Shown here piece by piece: positions 7,975-16,710 of a stretch of DNA of 64,000 nt (position 1 is its first letter; each line of letters starts with the position of its first letter). The position numbers and the translations under genes were made by a program. This stretch comes from Geoanaerobacter sp964528055 (GTDB taxonomy: Bacteria > Desulfobacterota > Desulfuromonadia > Geobacterales > DSM-12255). Under the pieces are notes generated by a model. That model saw nothing but the letters and a program-made list of their open reading frames with translations. It searched no databases and was not told the DNA's origin. The DNA lies in contig CAZGQM010000002.1 in NCBI GenBank assembly GCA_964528055.1, positions 315,795-379,794 of the forward strand. Direction: 5' to 3'.

Positions 7975-9105
7975 TTAAGGCTTCGGGACGGTTATTGCTT
8001 CTACCCTGGTCGTGGTGAGCTGTTCAGCAGTAACCGCATCCAACGGCGTGTCGGTAAGGAAGAGTCTGACCGGTTTATGCGGCAGGGTTACCATGAACCC
8101 GTTCAGTTCCCGTGTCTCACCTTTGTCTGCGTTTGCGTTGAAACGGTGAAGGCCCGGAACAAACGGGATCTCGAGCTGGGTCAGAAGATGCGAGGCAAGA
8201 GCGGTGAACCCTGGCTTGGTGTCCAGCCGAATAACCGTGTACCCCCCCATTTCCAGTAGGCGGTGCATGGTGTACGCAAAGGGATCCTGCCCGTTTGCTG
8301 CGATTACGTAAGGTTTATTCTGAAATTCTAGGTAGTGGTCCACCTTTATGCTGAAGCGTTCGCCATTCTCCCGGCTGGTTGTCCCTTCGATTACCTTGTC
8401 AGGAGTCCAGGGGATGGAAAGAGCCGCCAAAACACCTTCCACAAGCAGGTTTGGGTCGGTGACGGTGATGGATCTGACTTCAAGCGGCATAGTGGCCAAC
8501 GACCTTATCGGTTCCTGCCTATGTGGTGATGAAACCTTGGGGGTGGCAGCAGTTGGTGCCTGAAGAGGGATTGTCGGTTCCACGGACGGAGAATGCTGTT
8601 TCTGCCTCCGGGGAGGGGCGGCCTTTTTTCGGTGCGGCTCTGCAGAAGAGCTGCTCTCCTTTTGTATGACTATCTTCTGGCCAACGGTGAGTCGGGTTCC
8701 GCTCGAAAGAGCGTTAGCTCGTATGATTTCAGGAATAAGGAGCTCCGCTTCGCGGTTGGACATCCCGAAATCTCTCATGAGGATCTTGAAGAGATTGTCA
8801 CCCGGCTTGATGGTGTATGTGGCGCTCCCGCCGTTATGTGCGGGCTGGTCAACATTTCTGGAGGCAGTCTGCTGGGGGGCTGGCTTTCCTGCAGATGAAC
8901 TGCCCTTCTTTGCAGGTGGAGCCCCTTTCAGTTTCTTCAGTTCATTAAGGTCGATCTCGTAGCCCGGCGCAGGGCCTCCACTCCACACTAACGGTGTGTA
9001 GATGAGCTGAAGTCCGCAAAGAGCAAGAAACAGCAGGGGGGTGGTCGAGACCCATGAACAACGGGACCGGTGGCTCGATGGGGTTTCCAGGTGGTGGAGT
9101 ATCAT
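7975..9105 (-). CDS. Membrane-anchored LysM-domain protein
   Basis: A 376-residue protein with one N-terminal membrane segment or uncleaved signal (about residues 20-42), a low-complexity Pro/Ala/Lys linker, and a LysM peptidoglycan-binding domain at about 95-150 (YTIKPGDNLFKILMRDFGMSNREAE, ending NALSSGTRLTVGQKIVI). After a second basic/proline-rich linker comes a C-terminal domain of about 170 residues that I do not recognise. It starts at 9105 inside the ATGA overlap with the preceding gene, and AAGGA lies upstream, so the two are translationally coupled. It likely anchors a complex to the cell wall; the C-terminal role is unknown. LysM is also found in type IV pilus and motility proteins such as FimV, but there is no clear FimV similarity here. 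Confidence 0.78.
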   Translation of the reverse strand: MILHHLETPSSHRSRCSWVSTTPLLFLALCGLQLIYTPLVWSGGPAPGYEIDLNELKKLKGAPPAKKGSSSAGKPAPQQTASRNVDQPAHNGGSATYTIKPGDNLFKILMRDFGMSNREAELLIPEIIRANALSSGTRLTVGQKIVIQKESSSSAEPHRKKAAPPRRQKQHSPSVEPTIPLQAPTAATPKVSSPHRQEPIRSLATMPLEVRSITVTDPNLLVEGVLAALSIPWTPDKVIEGTTSRENGERFSIKVDHYLEFQNKPYVIAANGQDPFAYTMHRLLEMGGYTVIRLDTKPGFTALASHLLTQLEIPFVPGLHRFNANADKGETRELNGFMVTLPHKPVRLFLTDTPLDAVTAEQLTTTRVEAITVPKP

Positions 9106-10298
9106 TTCAGTTCCTTGCGAACCTGTGTGCTGGCCTCTTTTTCGAAATAGATGACAAAGGCATGCAGCACGGTGTCGGCTCTGTTTTTATACAGAATAAT
9201 CTGTGCAGTTGAGGAGAGTTTCCCTTTTTTCACAAGGAACTCCTCTTTCAACTCCCTCGACTCCAGGCGGTAATCGCGTACCTTTGCCATTTCCTGTAGT
9301 GCGCTGGAGAAAAATGAGGGGGCTATCCCGGACGAACGTCTGTCGATGACCTGCAGGGCCTTTATGCTCCCGGCATCCCGATAGATCTTGAATTCCTTCG
9401 ATGCCGTGGTGTAGCGTTCCCATCCCGGATTGGATGATGCATAGCGCGGGTCGTGATTGCCTGGAGGGATAAATTTGGGGAGCGGATACACTGGGGTACT
9501 CCCCTGGCCTGTCGCGGTGGGATGCGTGGTTGCTGGTTTCTGAACGGCCTCAAGCCGTGTTTTTGGTGCGGGTGCAACGGTACGCGGTACTGCAGGGGAA
9601 GGCTTGCCGGTGAATACGGCAAAAAGCAGACCAGAAACAGAGAGGAACAAGATAACGGAAAGTGCTATCATGAGCCGTTTCTTCTCCCATTGTATCGGAG
9701 GGGGGCTGCTGTTCAGGATCGTGGCCTGACGCGGGATATTGTCATCCTTCAGTTCCTGTTTGGCTGTGGGGGGATGAGCAGTCCCCAGCGAGGCATTTAC
9801 TGTTTGTTCGGATTGCGGGGCTCCGGTTGAGATAGAGACGGTGTCGCCTAACCCGGTTGAAAGAGCTGTCGTGGCCGGTGATATCTGGTCTGAATCGAGC
9901 TTTGTCGCAGTAGATTGTATGCCGGGATGCAGATCATGATCGCCCAACTGATCGCCTATGATTTCTATGATGGCGTCTGAGAGTTCATTGTCCGATACCG
10001 CGACCGACAGTTCGATGTCGGCAGTGGATTCTCCGCTTTCCTCAGTGCTGTCGGTGAAAAGTATGATTTTTATAGAGCTGGAGCCTGACTCGCTTCGGAC
10101 ATGGCGGACCAATATGGAGCCAGACAACCCTGAGAGGCGATTCTGGAGGAACAGGAGGTCGGGTGCCCTGGATCCAATCTCCATAAGCCCGTGGCTAAGG
10201 CCTGTGGCTATTCTTACAGTGCCGTCCGGTAGCGTTCCGACCCTGTTCAAGATGGAGTGCAGGCGCGGCTGGTCTGATATGAGGAGGATGTCTATCAT
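9102..10298 (-). CDS. Degenerate receiver domain fused to a membrane segment and unknown C-terminal domain
   Basis: A 398-residue protein with an unusual layout. Residues about 1-115 look like a CheY-type receiver (IDILLISDQPRLHSIL, then DLLFLQNRLSGLSG), but the phospho-accepting aspartate position holds Gln in FLQN and the usual KP pair after strand 5 is absent, so it is probably a pseudo-receiver. A long disordered Ser/Thr/Pro linker leads to one membrane span at about 210-232 (LMIALSVILFLSVSGLLFAVF). A proline-rich segment and an unrecognised C-terminal domain (about 290-398, with NPGWERYTTASKEF) follow. The topology places the pseudo-receiver in the cytoplasm and the C-terminus outside. 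AGGA lies 6 bases before the ATG. It is coupled to the LysM gene. Confidence 0.7.
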   Translation of the reverse strand: MIDILLISDQPRLHSILNRVGTLPDGTVRIATGLSHGLMEIGSRAPDLLFLQNRLSGLSGSILVRHVRSESGSSSIKIILFTDSTEESGESTADIELSVAVSDNELSDAIIEIIGDQLGDHDLHPGIQSTATKLDSDQISPATTALSTGLGDTVSISTGAPQSEQTVNASLGTAHPPTAKQELKDDNIPRQATILNSSPPPIQWEKKRLMIALSVILFLSVSGLLFAVFTGKPSPAVPRTVAPAPKTRLEAVQKPATTHPTATGQGSTPVYPLPKFIPPGNHDPRYASSNPGWERYTTASKEFKIYRDAGSIKALQVIDRRSSGIAPSFFSSALQEMAKVRDYRLESRELKEEFLVKKGKLSSTAQIILYKNRADTVLHAFVIYFEKEASTQVRKELK

Positions 10299-10330
10299 CG
10301 AATTCCTGGCAAGGCCTGAGAAATGCCGCT

Positions 10331-10359
10331 ATTCTAATGGAGCAGTACCGGCTTGGCAA
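10331..10359 (-). promoter_or_regulatory. Sigma-70 promoter of the pseudo-receiver/LysM operon
   Basis: On the minus strand there is TTGCCA (10354-10359), a 17-base spacer and TAGAAT (10331-10336), about 33 bases before the ATG at 10298. This suggests the two-gene operon is transcribed separately from the sensor gene behind it. Confidence 0.55.
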
Positions 10360-10394
10360 TAGTAATTGCGATGCAGCGGGTGGGGCTATGACAG

Positions 10395-11615
10395 TTATGT
10401 CTGATCTGACAAAGGATCGCGGATGATGGCTGTGAACATGTGCCGCCCTTCGCTAAGCGTGGCCGAGAGGGCGATCTCTACCTCCCTAGAATCTCCTCGG
10501 ATGTTTTTCAGCGCAAAGGTGAAGGTTGTGCCGGTCCAGGTGCGGTCACTGCCGAGGCGGTTTTCGATCTCTTGCTGTAATTTCTCTCCATTGACAAGGA
10601 AGCTGAAGAAGCTGATTCCGATCAGATCTTCCCTGGGGAGTCCTAGAAGCTGTTCGGCAGAGCGGTTGACGATAACTATCTTGCCGTCATCTATGAAAGT
10701 TATAAATGCGGATCGCGCCATTTCTATGACATTTCTGTATCGTTCCTCGGATTCCCGGCGCTGGACGCTCTTGCGTTCCAGCTCTTCCATCATTGCGTTG
10801 TATGCGGTAATCAAATGCGAGACTTCATCCTTCCCGCTAACGGTGAGCTGCTCACTGAAGTTGCCGGTCAGTGCAACCTTGTTAATGGTTTCAGAGAGAC
10901 GCGTAATCGGGGTGAGAATGTAGCGGCTTATGAGCCCTCTTATCAGAAGGATTATCAGGAGGGCGATGACGCCGATAACACCAAAATCTTTAGAGAGGTT
11001 ATAGGTAATTGTTTTGTAAAGCTCTGACATGGGAATGGTTACGGAGACGGCCCCTATGACCTCTCCGACATTATATCCGTATGAAAAGTGCCCTTTCGGG
11101 AATCGCTTCTGGATATAGTCAGGAGCAGCCTCAAAGCTGCCATGACACTCCAGGCATGATGCCTCGGCGGTCATCGGCAGCATGTAACGAAGGAGGCGTT
11201 TAGCGTTAACGGTTATCACGCGGTGGTGCTCCTTGACCGGCCTGGTTGAAAAATCTCTGAGCTGTGATGCTTCATACGGATCCGGGCTGTTCTGGGGATT
11301 GCGGTAACGGAGCGATACCTGGCGAAGTGTGTAGCCGGTTCCGTCTGAAATTCGCTTGGCTATCCGGGTGGCGGCCACCTGCGGAATTAGATTCTCATTG
11401 GTGCGTGTCTCCTGCTTGAGCGAAGATGAGAGGTAGGCGCGGGTCTCTACAAGCTGGCGCGCCATCAGGCGTGAAGTGTCGATTGAGTCGCGGAGGACAA
11501 GTGACTGTTGACGTAGGAAATCGTCAATTACATTTGCGGTCAAAAGGGCAATGAATATAAGTGCCAGAATCAGATTGAACCTGGCGCTGAGGCGAAGATT
11601 GTTGATAAGGGACAT
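10395..11615 (-). CDS. Haem-binding DUF3365 (Tll0287-like) sensor with HAMP and PAS, no output domain
   Basis: A 406-residue membrane sensor. A first span (about 10-28) is followed by a periplasmic DUF3365/Tll0287-like domain containing CLECH (about residue 153-157), a c-type haem attachment site. A second span (about 215-240) leads into a HAMP linker (RYILTPITRLSETINK) and a PAS domain (about 300-405, ERYRNVIEMARSAFITF). The chain ends directly after the PAS fold with no kinase, GGDEF or methyl-accepting domain. The start at 11615 has GGAGAG upstream; an open frame to 11717 lacks a site. Related full-length proteins act as redox or ligand sensors in Geobacter. This one would need a separate output partner. 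Confidence 0.82.
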   Translation of the reverse strand: MSLINNLRLSARFNLILALIFIALLTANVIDDFLRQQSLVLRDSIDTSRLMARQLVETRAYLSSSLKQETRTNENLIPQVAATRIAKRISDGTGYTLRQVSLRYRNPQNSPDPYEASQLRDFSTRPVKEHHRVITVNAKRLLRYMLPMTAEASCLECHGSFEAAPDYIQKRFPKGHFSYGYNVGEVIGAVSVTIPMSELYKTITYNLSKDFGVIGVIALLIILLIRGLISRYILTPITRLSETINKVALTGNFSEQLTVSGKDEVSHLITAYNAMMEELERKSVQRRESEERYRNVIEMARSAFITFIDDGKIVIVNRSAEQLLGLPREDLIGISFFSFLVNGEKLQQEIENRLGSDRTWTGTTFTFALKNIRGDSREVEIALSATLSEGRHMFTAIIRDPLSDQT

Positions 11616-11813
11616 GCACTCTCCTGCCCAATCGTGATTGAAGACAGTATACCTGGAGTAAGGCGATGCGCAAGAAGTGAGGCCATGGAACCTGGACCGG
11701 TCGAAAGGGAAAAACATCCTTTTATTATGAGTGAGAGTATGGTAAGGTGCACTGCTTTATACGATCTTCGCCATAATTTCATCCATTAAATCAACTTGTT
11801 ACAAGACAGGTCC

Positions 11814-12587
11814 ATGGCCACGATACTCTGCATTGCCAATCAGAAGGGGGGGGTGGGAAAGACCACCACGGCGGTCAATCTGGCCGCATCCCTGGCAGCC
11901 GCTGAAAAGCGGACGCTGCTGGTGGATATTGATCCCCAGGGGAATGCTGGAAGTGGGCTTGGAATAGACAAGTCTGCTTTGCGTGAATCGATCTACGATG
12001 TCCTGATCAATGATGCAGAGCCGGCCGGCGTCATTGTCAAAACCGACCTTCCTGCCCTGCACATTCTCCCCTCCACTCCAGATCTTGCCGGTGCTGAGCT
12101 GGAACTCGTCTCCGAGTCCGGGAGGGAGCTGAAGCTTCGCAACGCCCTGGCCACGATCGAGGGCTCTTACGACTACATTCTGATCGACTGCCCGCCGTCG
12201 CTCAATCTCTTGACCCTGAATGCCATGGCTGCTGCCGGTTCGGTGCTGATCCCGATTCAGTGTGAATTCTACGCAATGGAAGGGCTTTCGCAGGTACTGA
12301 ACACCATTAAACTTATTCAGAGGGGGTTAAACCCACGTCTGACAATTGCAGGGATACTGCTGACCATGTTCGATGCGCGCAATAACCTCTCCCGACAGGT
12401 AAGCGAGGAGATACGGACCCACTTCCCTCGTGAAACCTTTACAACAGTGATTCCGCGAAACGTTCGTCTTTCCGAGGCCCCGAGCCACGGCAAGCCGATC
12501 ATTCTCTATGACATTGCATCTCGAGGTGCAGTCAGTTATCTGGAACTGGCACGTGAGCTGATGGAGCGTGAGGTGCCGCATGATTAA
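11814..12587 (+). CDS. parA: Chromosome partitioning ATPase ParA (Soj)
   Basis: A 257-residue ParA-type ATPase that moves ParB-bound origin DNA during chromosome segregation. The deviant Walker A motif (NQKGGVGKTTT, about residues 8-18) and the Walker B region (YILIDCPPSLNLL, near 115) are intact, and QCEFYAMEGL is typical of chromosomal Soj proteins. The ATG at 11814 is chosen with AGG upstream; an in-frame TTG 18 bases earlier has no family support. It overlaps parB by 8 bases. No gidA/gidB genes are beside it, so this parAB pair sits next to the ATP synthase operon instead of in the more common rsmG-parAB cluster. Confidence 0.95.
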   Translation: MATILCIANQKGGVGKTTTAVNLAASLAAAEKRTLLVDIDPQGNAGSGLGIDKSALRESIYDVLINDAEPAGVIVKTDLPALHILPSTPDLAGAELELVSESGRELKLRNALATIEGSYDYILIDCPPSLNLLTLNAMAAAGSVLIPIQCEFYAMEGLSQVLNTIKLIQRGLNPRLTIAGILLTMFDARNNLSRQVSEEIRTHFPRETFTTVIPRNVRLSEAPSHGKPIILYDIASRGAVSYLELARELMEREVPHD

Positions 12588-13416
12588 GAGGACCGGACTT
12601 GGAAAAGGGATGGCTGCACTTCTGCCGGTGGCTGAGACGGATCGCGGAACATTTTTCGTCTGTCCCATTGAGGAGATCAGGCCGCATAAAGGGCAGCCGC
12701 GAAAGACATTTTCGCCTGAAAAGCTCGAAGAGCTGGCTGCGTCGATTCGTGAAAAAGGGATAATTCAACCCCTTGTTGTGCGCAAGAAGGGGGAGCATTA
12801 CGAACTGATAGCCGGTGAACGACGTTGGCGGGCTGCCCAGAAGGCTGGGCTACGCGAGGTTCCGGTAGTGATCAAGGATGTCTCTGATGATATCGCTCTC
12901 GAGATGGCCCTGATCGAAAACATCCAGCGTGAGGATCTCAACGCCGTGGAAGAGGCTGAGGCCTATCATGCGCTCCAGGAGCAGTTCGATCTCTCCCAGG
13001 AGGAGCTAGCCAAAAGGGTCGGTAAGGACCGCTCTACGGTTGCAAACGCACTCAGGCTTCTCAGGCTCCCAACTGATATCAAGGGCGACATTGTCGAGGA
13101 GCGGCTATCAATGGGACATGCTCGGGCGCTTCTCTCACTTGACGACCTGGTTCAGATGAAGGAGTGTCGTGACCGAATAGTCAAGGACGGGCTTACGGTT
13201 CGAGCAGCAGAGGCATTGGTCAAGCGCAAGAAGTTCGCACCGCGGCATGCTCCCGAGAAACAGCTCGATCTTTACCTTACTGACCTCTCCGATCGTTTGA
13301 CGAGGCACTTCAAGTCAAGGGTAGCTATTTTACCACGTGGCAGAGGAGGAAAGATAGAGATCAGCTTCGGCAGTCAGGATGAGTTGAGCAGGATCGTGGA
13401 AACTCTCGATTTGTAA
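12580..13416 (+). CDS. parB: Chromosome partitioning protein ParB (Spo0J)
   Basis: A 278-residue ParB that binds parS sites, spreads along DNA and stimulates ParA. The N-terminus RTGLGKGMAALLP is the usual ParA-contact region. The CTP-binding motifs IQPLVVR and AGERRWRAAQKAGL (near 70-90) and ENIQREDLNAVEEA (near 115) are intact, followed by the helix-turn-helix (LSQEELAKRVGKDRSTVANALRL) and the C-terminal dimer domain. It starts within parA (ATG at 12580, GAGG upstream), so the two are translationally coupled. No convincing parS site (palindrome TGTTTCACGTGAAACA) was found in this window. Confidence 0.95.
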   Translation: MIKRTGLGKGMAALLPVAETDRGTFFVCPIEEIRPHKGQPRKTFSPEKLEELAASIREKGIIQPLVVRKKGEHYELIAGERRWRAAQKAGLREVPVVIKDVSDDIALEMALIENIQREDLNAVEEAEAYHALQEQFDLSQEELAKRVGKDRSTVANALRLLRLPTDIKGDIVEERLSMGHARALLSLDDLVQMKECRDRIVKDGLTVRAAEALVKRKKFAPRHAPEKQLDLYLTDLSDRLTRHFKSRVAILPRGRGGKIEISFGSQDELSRIVETLDL

Positions 13417-13480
13417 GGATTGACCCCTCGCTTCTCTATCCCCGGTCTTCATGAAAAAATGCGTGATGGGATAATATTGC

Positions 13481-13509
13481 TTGACATAAGTTGGTCCCTG
13501 TGGTAGCAA
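13481..13509 (+). promoter_or_regulatory. Candidate promoter of the atp operon
   Basis: TTGACA (13481-13486), a 17-base spacer and TAGCAA (13504-13509). The -35 is perfect and the -10 weak. It lies about 80 bases before the first atp gene, in the only sizeable gap between parB and the operon. Confidence 0.4.
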
Positions 13510-13590
13510 TTTCTGCTGTTTTATTCAACTAAGACGTGTAGTTCGCGTCTGGTGGGATACAGAATACACACATCCGACAAGGGGTGCCGC

Positions 13591-14016
13591 GTGATAAGTA
13601 TTGACCTGTCGTTTTTTATCCAGATTATCAATTTTCTGCTGTTGATTCTCATCCTCAACGTCTTTCTCTACAAGCCGATCCGTAAGGTTCTTGCCGACCG
13701 GAACGCCGAGCTTGCCGGTGCCCGCGAGCGTGCTGCCGGAGTTGACCGGGACGTTGCCGAGAAGATGGCCCAATATGAGGCTCGACTCAAAGAGGTTAAG
13801 GGTAAGGGATTCGAAGAGCGTGAAGCGCTGAAGAAAGAGGCAACAGCAGAGGAAGGTCGATTGCTTGAGGCTGCACGAGCCGAGGCAAGCGGGACGCTGG
13901 CTACCATCAAGCAGAAGGTAGCCAAGGAGGCGGCTGATGCAAAGCTCGCCCTTCAGGAGCAGGCCCGCGGGTTGTCACTTGAGATCTGCGAGAAGGTACT
14001 CGGAAGGAGTCTGTAG
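13591..14016 (+). CDS. atpX: ATP synthase F0 subunit b'
   Basis: A 141-residue b-type stator subunit: one N-terminal membrane helix (FFIQIINFLLLILILNVFLY, residues about 7-26) followed by the PIRKVLADR turn and a long charged helix rich in Ala, Glu and Lys. The GTG at 13591 is preferred because AAGGGG lies upstream and the family starts there; the frame upstream to 13552 is unlike the family. It is the first gene of atpX-F-H-A-G-D-C and is followed with no gap by a second b subunit, so the stator is probably a b/b' heterodimer. Confidence 0.9.
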   Translation: MISIDLSFFIQIINFLLLILILNVFLYKPIRKVLADRNAELAGARERAAGVDRDVAEKMAQYEARLKEVKGKGFEEREALKKEATAEEGRLLEAARAEASGTLATIKQKVAKEAADAKLALQEQARGLSLEICEKVLGRSL

Positions 14017-14631
14017 ATGCAACACTCTGTAAAGCGCAACGGGAAAAACTCCTTGCTGATAGCCATCCTCACCGGCGTTTCGCTGTTGGGCTTTGCTGCA
14101 CTCTGCTTCGCATCCACGGGTGGGGGCGGTGGGGCACATGGTGGAAATGCCCAGTACAAGGACTTTGCCTGGAGGGTGCTTGACTTTGCCGGTCTTGCAG
14201 CCATTATCTGGTGGGCACTTAAAAAGGCCAACGTAAAGGGTGCCTTGGCGGATCGACGTGCAGGCATTGAAAAGGCGCTGACTGAGGCTGTTACCGCACG
14301 CGATGCAGCAGAGAAAAAGCTTGCTGAGTATGCTGACAAACTTGCAAAGGCCAATCAGGAGATCGATCAGATCCATGAAGTCATGCGCAAGGAAGGTCAG
14401 GCAGAAAAGGCGCGTATCATTGCCGAGGCCAATGCAGCTGCGGTAAGGATTCGCGAGCAAGCAGCCCAGGCTGCTGAGCAGGAGGTTCTCAAGGCACGTA
14501 CCGAACTTCGAGAGGAAGCCGGCCGACTTGCAGTGCAGCTTGCTGGGCAGACCCTTAAAGAAAAGATCGAGAAAACCGACCAGGATCGTCTGGTTGGCGA
14601 ATATCTTGCCAAGGTGGTAAATCTAAAGTGA
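14017..14631 (+). CDS. atpF: ATP synthase F0 subunit b
   Basis: A 204-residue b subunit. It is longer than the enterobacterial protein because it has an N-terminal hydrophobic stretch (LLIAILTGVSLLGFAALCFAS, about 13-33) and a glycine-rich linker (GGGGGAHGG) before the usual membrane helix (FAWRVLDFAGLAAIIWWALKK). The first stretch looks like a signal peptide, as seen in other Desulfuromonadales b subunits. The remainder is the peripheral-stalk helix ending with a delta-binding region. The ATG follows directly on the stop codon of atpX, with GGAAGGAG inside the end of atpX. Confidence 0.92.
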   Translation: MQHSVKRNGKNSLLIAILTGVSLLGFAALCFASTGGGGGAHGGNAQYKDFAWRVLDFAGLAAIIWWALKKANVKGALADRRAGIEKALTEAVTARDAAEKKLAEYADKLAKANQEIDQIHEVMRKEGQAEKARIIAEANAAAVRIREQAAQAAEQEVLKARTELREEAGRLAVQLAGQTLKEKIEKTDQDRLVGEYLAKVVNLK

Positions 14632-15170
14632 GTGCAAGCGCGATAGCACGAAGATATGCCAAGGCGCTGGTCCAACTGGGCGCAGAGACCGATTCAGTGG
14701 AGGCTTTCAATGCCGAGCTGACCAAAGTCAATGGGACTTTCCAGGCAAACCAGGACCTGAGGGCACTGTTCAGTAACCCTGCATATGGAGCCGAATCCAA
14801 GCAGGAAGTTCTCCTCGAAATTGCTGCGAAGCTCGGCCTCAGCCCGCTGATCGGCAACTTCCTTCAACTGCTTCTGGAGAGGAACAGGATGGCCTGCCTG
14901 CCTCAGATCACAACCAGTTATGCAAAGCTGGCCGACGATCATTCCGGGGTGGTCAGACCGCTGGTAACCACTGGTATGCCTCTTTCCGACCCACAGGTTG
15001 CGGATATCAAGGCAGCCCTTGAGAAGGCCACAGGTAAAAAAGTGATGCTCACGGTGCAGTTGGATTCTTCGCTCATAGGTGGTGTGGTGACGAAGATCGG
15101 CGACCGAGTCTATGATGGCAGCGTAAAAACTCAGCTTGATAGAATTCAGGATATATTACAGAAGGGCTAA
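14628..15170 (+). CDS. atpH: ATP synthase F1 subunit delta
   Basis: The 180-residue delta subunit that links the peripheral stalk to the top of the alpha3beta3 head. The N-terminal six-helix domain begins AIARRYAKALVQLG, and the C-terminal part has LDSSLIGGVVTKIGDRVYDGSVKTQLD, a family signature. The start is a GTG overlapping the atpF stop (GTGA), so translation is coupled. Confidence 0.94.
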   Translation: MSASAIARRYAKALVQLGAETDSVEAFNAELTKVNGTFQANQDLRALFSNPAYGAESKQEVLLEIAAKLGLSPLIGNFLQLLLERNRMACLPQITTSYAKLADDHSGVVRPLVTTGMPLSDPQVADIKAALEKATGKKVMLTVQLDSSLIGGVVTKIGDRVYDGSVKTQLDRIQDILQKG

Positions 15171-15179
15171 GAGGGTTCC

Positions 15180-16688
15180 ATGGAAATCAGAGCCGAAGAA
15201 ATCAGCGAGATCATCAGGAAGCAGATCAAGGAGTACGGCAAGGAGGTTGAAGTTGCCGAGACAGGAACCATCATCTCCATTGGTGACGGTATCGCCCGTA
15301 TCTACGGCCTGGACAAGGTCATGGCCGGCGAGCTCCTGGAGTTTCCCGGCGGAGTTACCGGGATGGCTCTCAACCTGGAGGAAGACAACGTCGGTGCCGC
15401 CATCCTTGGCGACTTTGAAGACATCAAGGAAGGTGATGCGGTCAAGAGGACCGGTCGCATCGTTGAGGTACCTGTAGGCGAGGCACTTATCGGTCGTGTC
15501 GTCAATGCTATCGGTGAGCCGATAGACGGCAAAGGCCCGATCAAAACCGACAAGTTCAGCAAGGTTGAGGTAAAGGCTCCCGGCATTGTACAACGTAAAT
15601 CCGTACATCAGCCGATGCAGACCGGACTCAAAGCTATCGACTCAATGGTTCCGATCGGGCGGGGTCAGCGAGAGCTGATCATCGGCGACCGTCAGACAGG
15701 CAAGACTGCTGTAGCAATGGACACCATCATCAATCAGAAGGGCGGAGACGTCATCTGTATCTATGTCGCAATCGGTCAGAAGCGCTCAACGGTTGCCCAG
15801 GTTGTGAGCAAGCTGACTGAGCATGGTGCGATGGATTTCACCATTGTCGTTGCTGCAACTGCCTCCGAGCCAGCACCGCTCCAGTTCATCGCTCCTTATA
15901 CCGGTGTTACCATGGGCGAGTTCTTCCGAGACAGCGGCAAGCATGCACTGATAATTTATGATGACCTTTCAAAGCAGGCCGTTGCCTATCGCCAGCTTTC
16001 ACTTCTGCTCCGTCGTCCGCCGGGACGAGAAGCTTACCCGGGCGATGTTTTCTATCTGCACAGCCGGCTTCTCGAGCGCGCCTGTAAGCTGTCTGACGAC
16101 TGCGGTGCCGGTTCTCTCACGGCGCTACCGATCATCGAAACCCAGGCGGGTGACGTATCTGCATACATACCGACCAACGTAATCTCCATCACCGATGGTC
16201 AGATTTTCCTTGAATCCGACCTGTTTTACTCAGGTGTACGTCCTGCCATCAACGTCGGCATCTCGGTCTCCCGAGTCGGCGGTTCCGCGCAGGTAAAAGC
16301 AATGAAGCAGGTAGCAGGTACTCTGCGACTGAACCTTGCACAGTATCGAGAGATGGCCGCTTTTGCTCAGTTCGGTTCAGATCTGGACAAGGCGACACAG
16401 ATGCAGCTTGCACGAGGTGAGCGGCTTGTCGAAATTCTCAAGCAGGCTCAGTACGCTCCGATCCCGGTTGAGAAGCAGGTCCTCATCGTATTCGCTGCCA
16501 ACAACGGCTACCTCGATGACTATCCGGTTCCATCCCTCAAGCGTTATGAACTCGAGCTCTACAGCTTCTTCGATACACGCAAGAGCGAGGTGCTTGCTGA
16601 ACTGCGTGAGAAGAATGCGATCGACGACGGCCTCAAGGCAAAGATCATTGCCGGTATGGACGAACTGAAGAAAGAGTTCACTGCCTAA
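15180..16688 (+). CDS. atpA: ATP synthase F1 subunit alpha
   Basis: The 502-residue alpha subunit, the regulatory nucleotide-binding subunit of F1. The P-loop GDRQTGKTAVA lies near residues 170-180, and the family signature PAINVGISVSRVGG is near 364. The N-terminal barrel (GDGIARIYGLDKVMAGELLEFPG) and C-terminal helical bundle are complete. A GAGGG site precedes the ATG by a short gap. It is in the conserved H-A-G order. Confidence 0.97.
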   Translation: MEIRAEEISEIIRKQIKEYGKEVEVAETGTIISIGDGIARIYGLDKVMAGELLEFPGGVTGMALNLEEDNVGAAILGDFEDIKEGDAVKRTGRIVEVPVGEALIGRVVNAIGEPIDGKGPIKTDKFSKVEVKAPGIVQRKSVHQPMQTGLKAIDSMVPIGRGQRELIIGDRQTGKTAVAMDTIINQKGGDVICIYVAIGQKRSTVAQVVSKLTEHGAMDFTIVVAATASEPAPLQFIAPYTGVTMGEFFRDSGKHALIIYDDLSKQAVAYRQLSLLLRRPPGREAYPGDVFYLHSRLLERACKLSDDCGAGSLTALPIIETQAGDVSAYIPTNVISITDGQIFLESDLFYSGVRPAINVGISVSRVGGSAQVKAMKQVAGTLRLNLAQYREMAAFAQFGSDLDKATQMQLARGERLVEILKQAQYAPIPVEKQVLIVFAANNGYLDDYPVPSLKRYELELYSFFDTRKSEVLAELREKNAIDDGLKAKIIAGMDELKKEFTA

Positions 16689-16710
16689 GTAAAGGACGGA
16701 TTTTAAGCCC

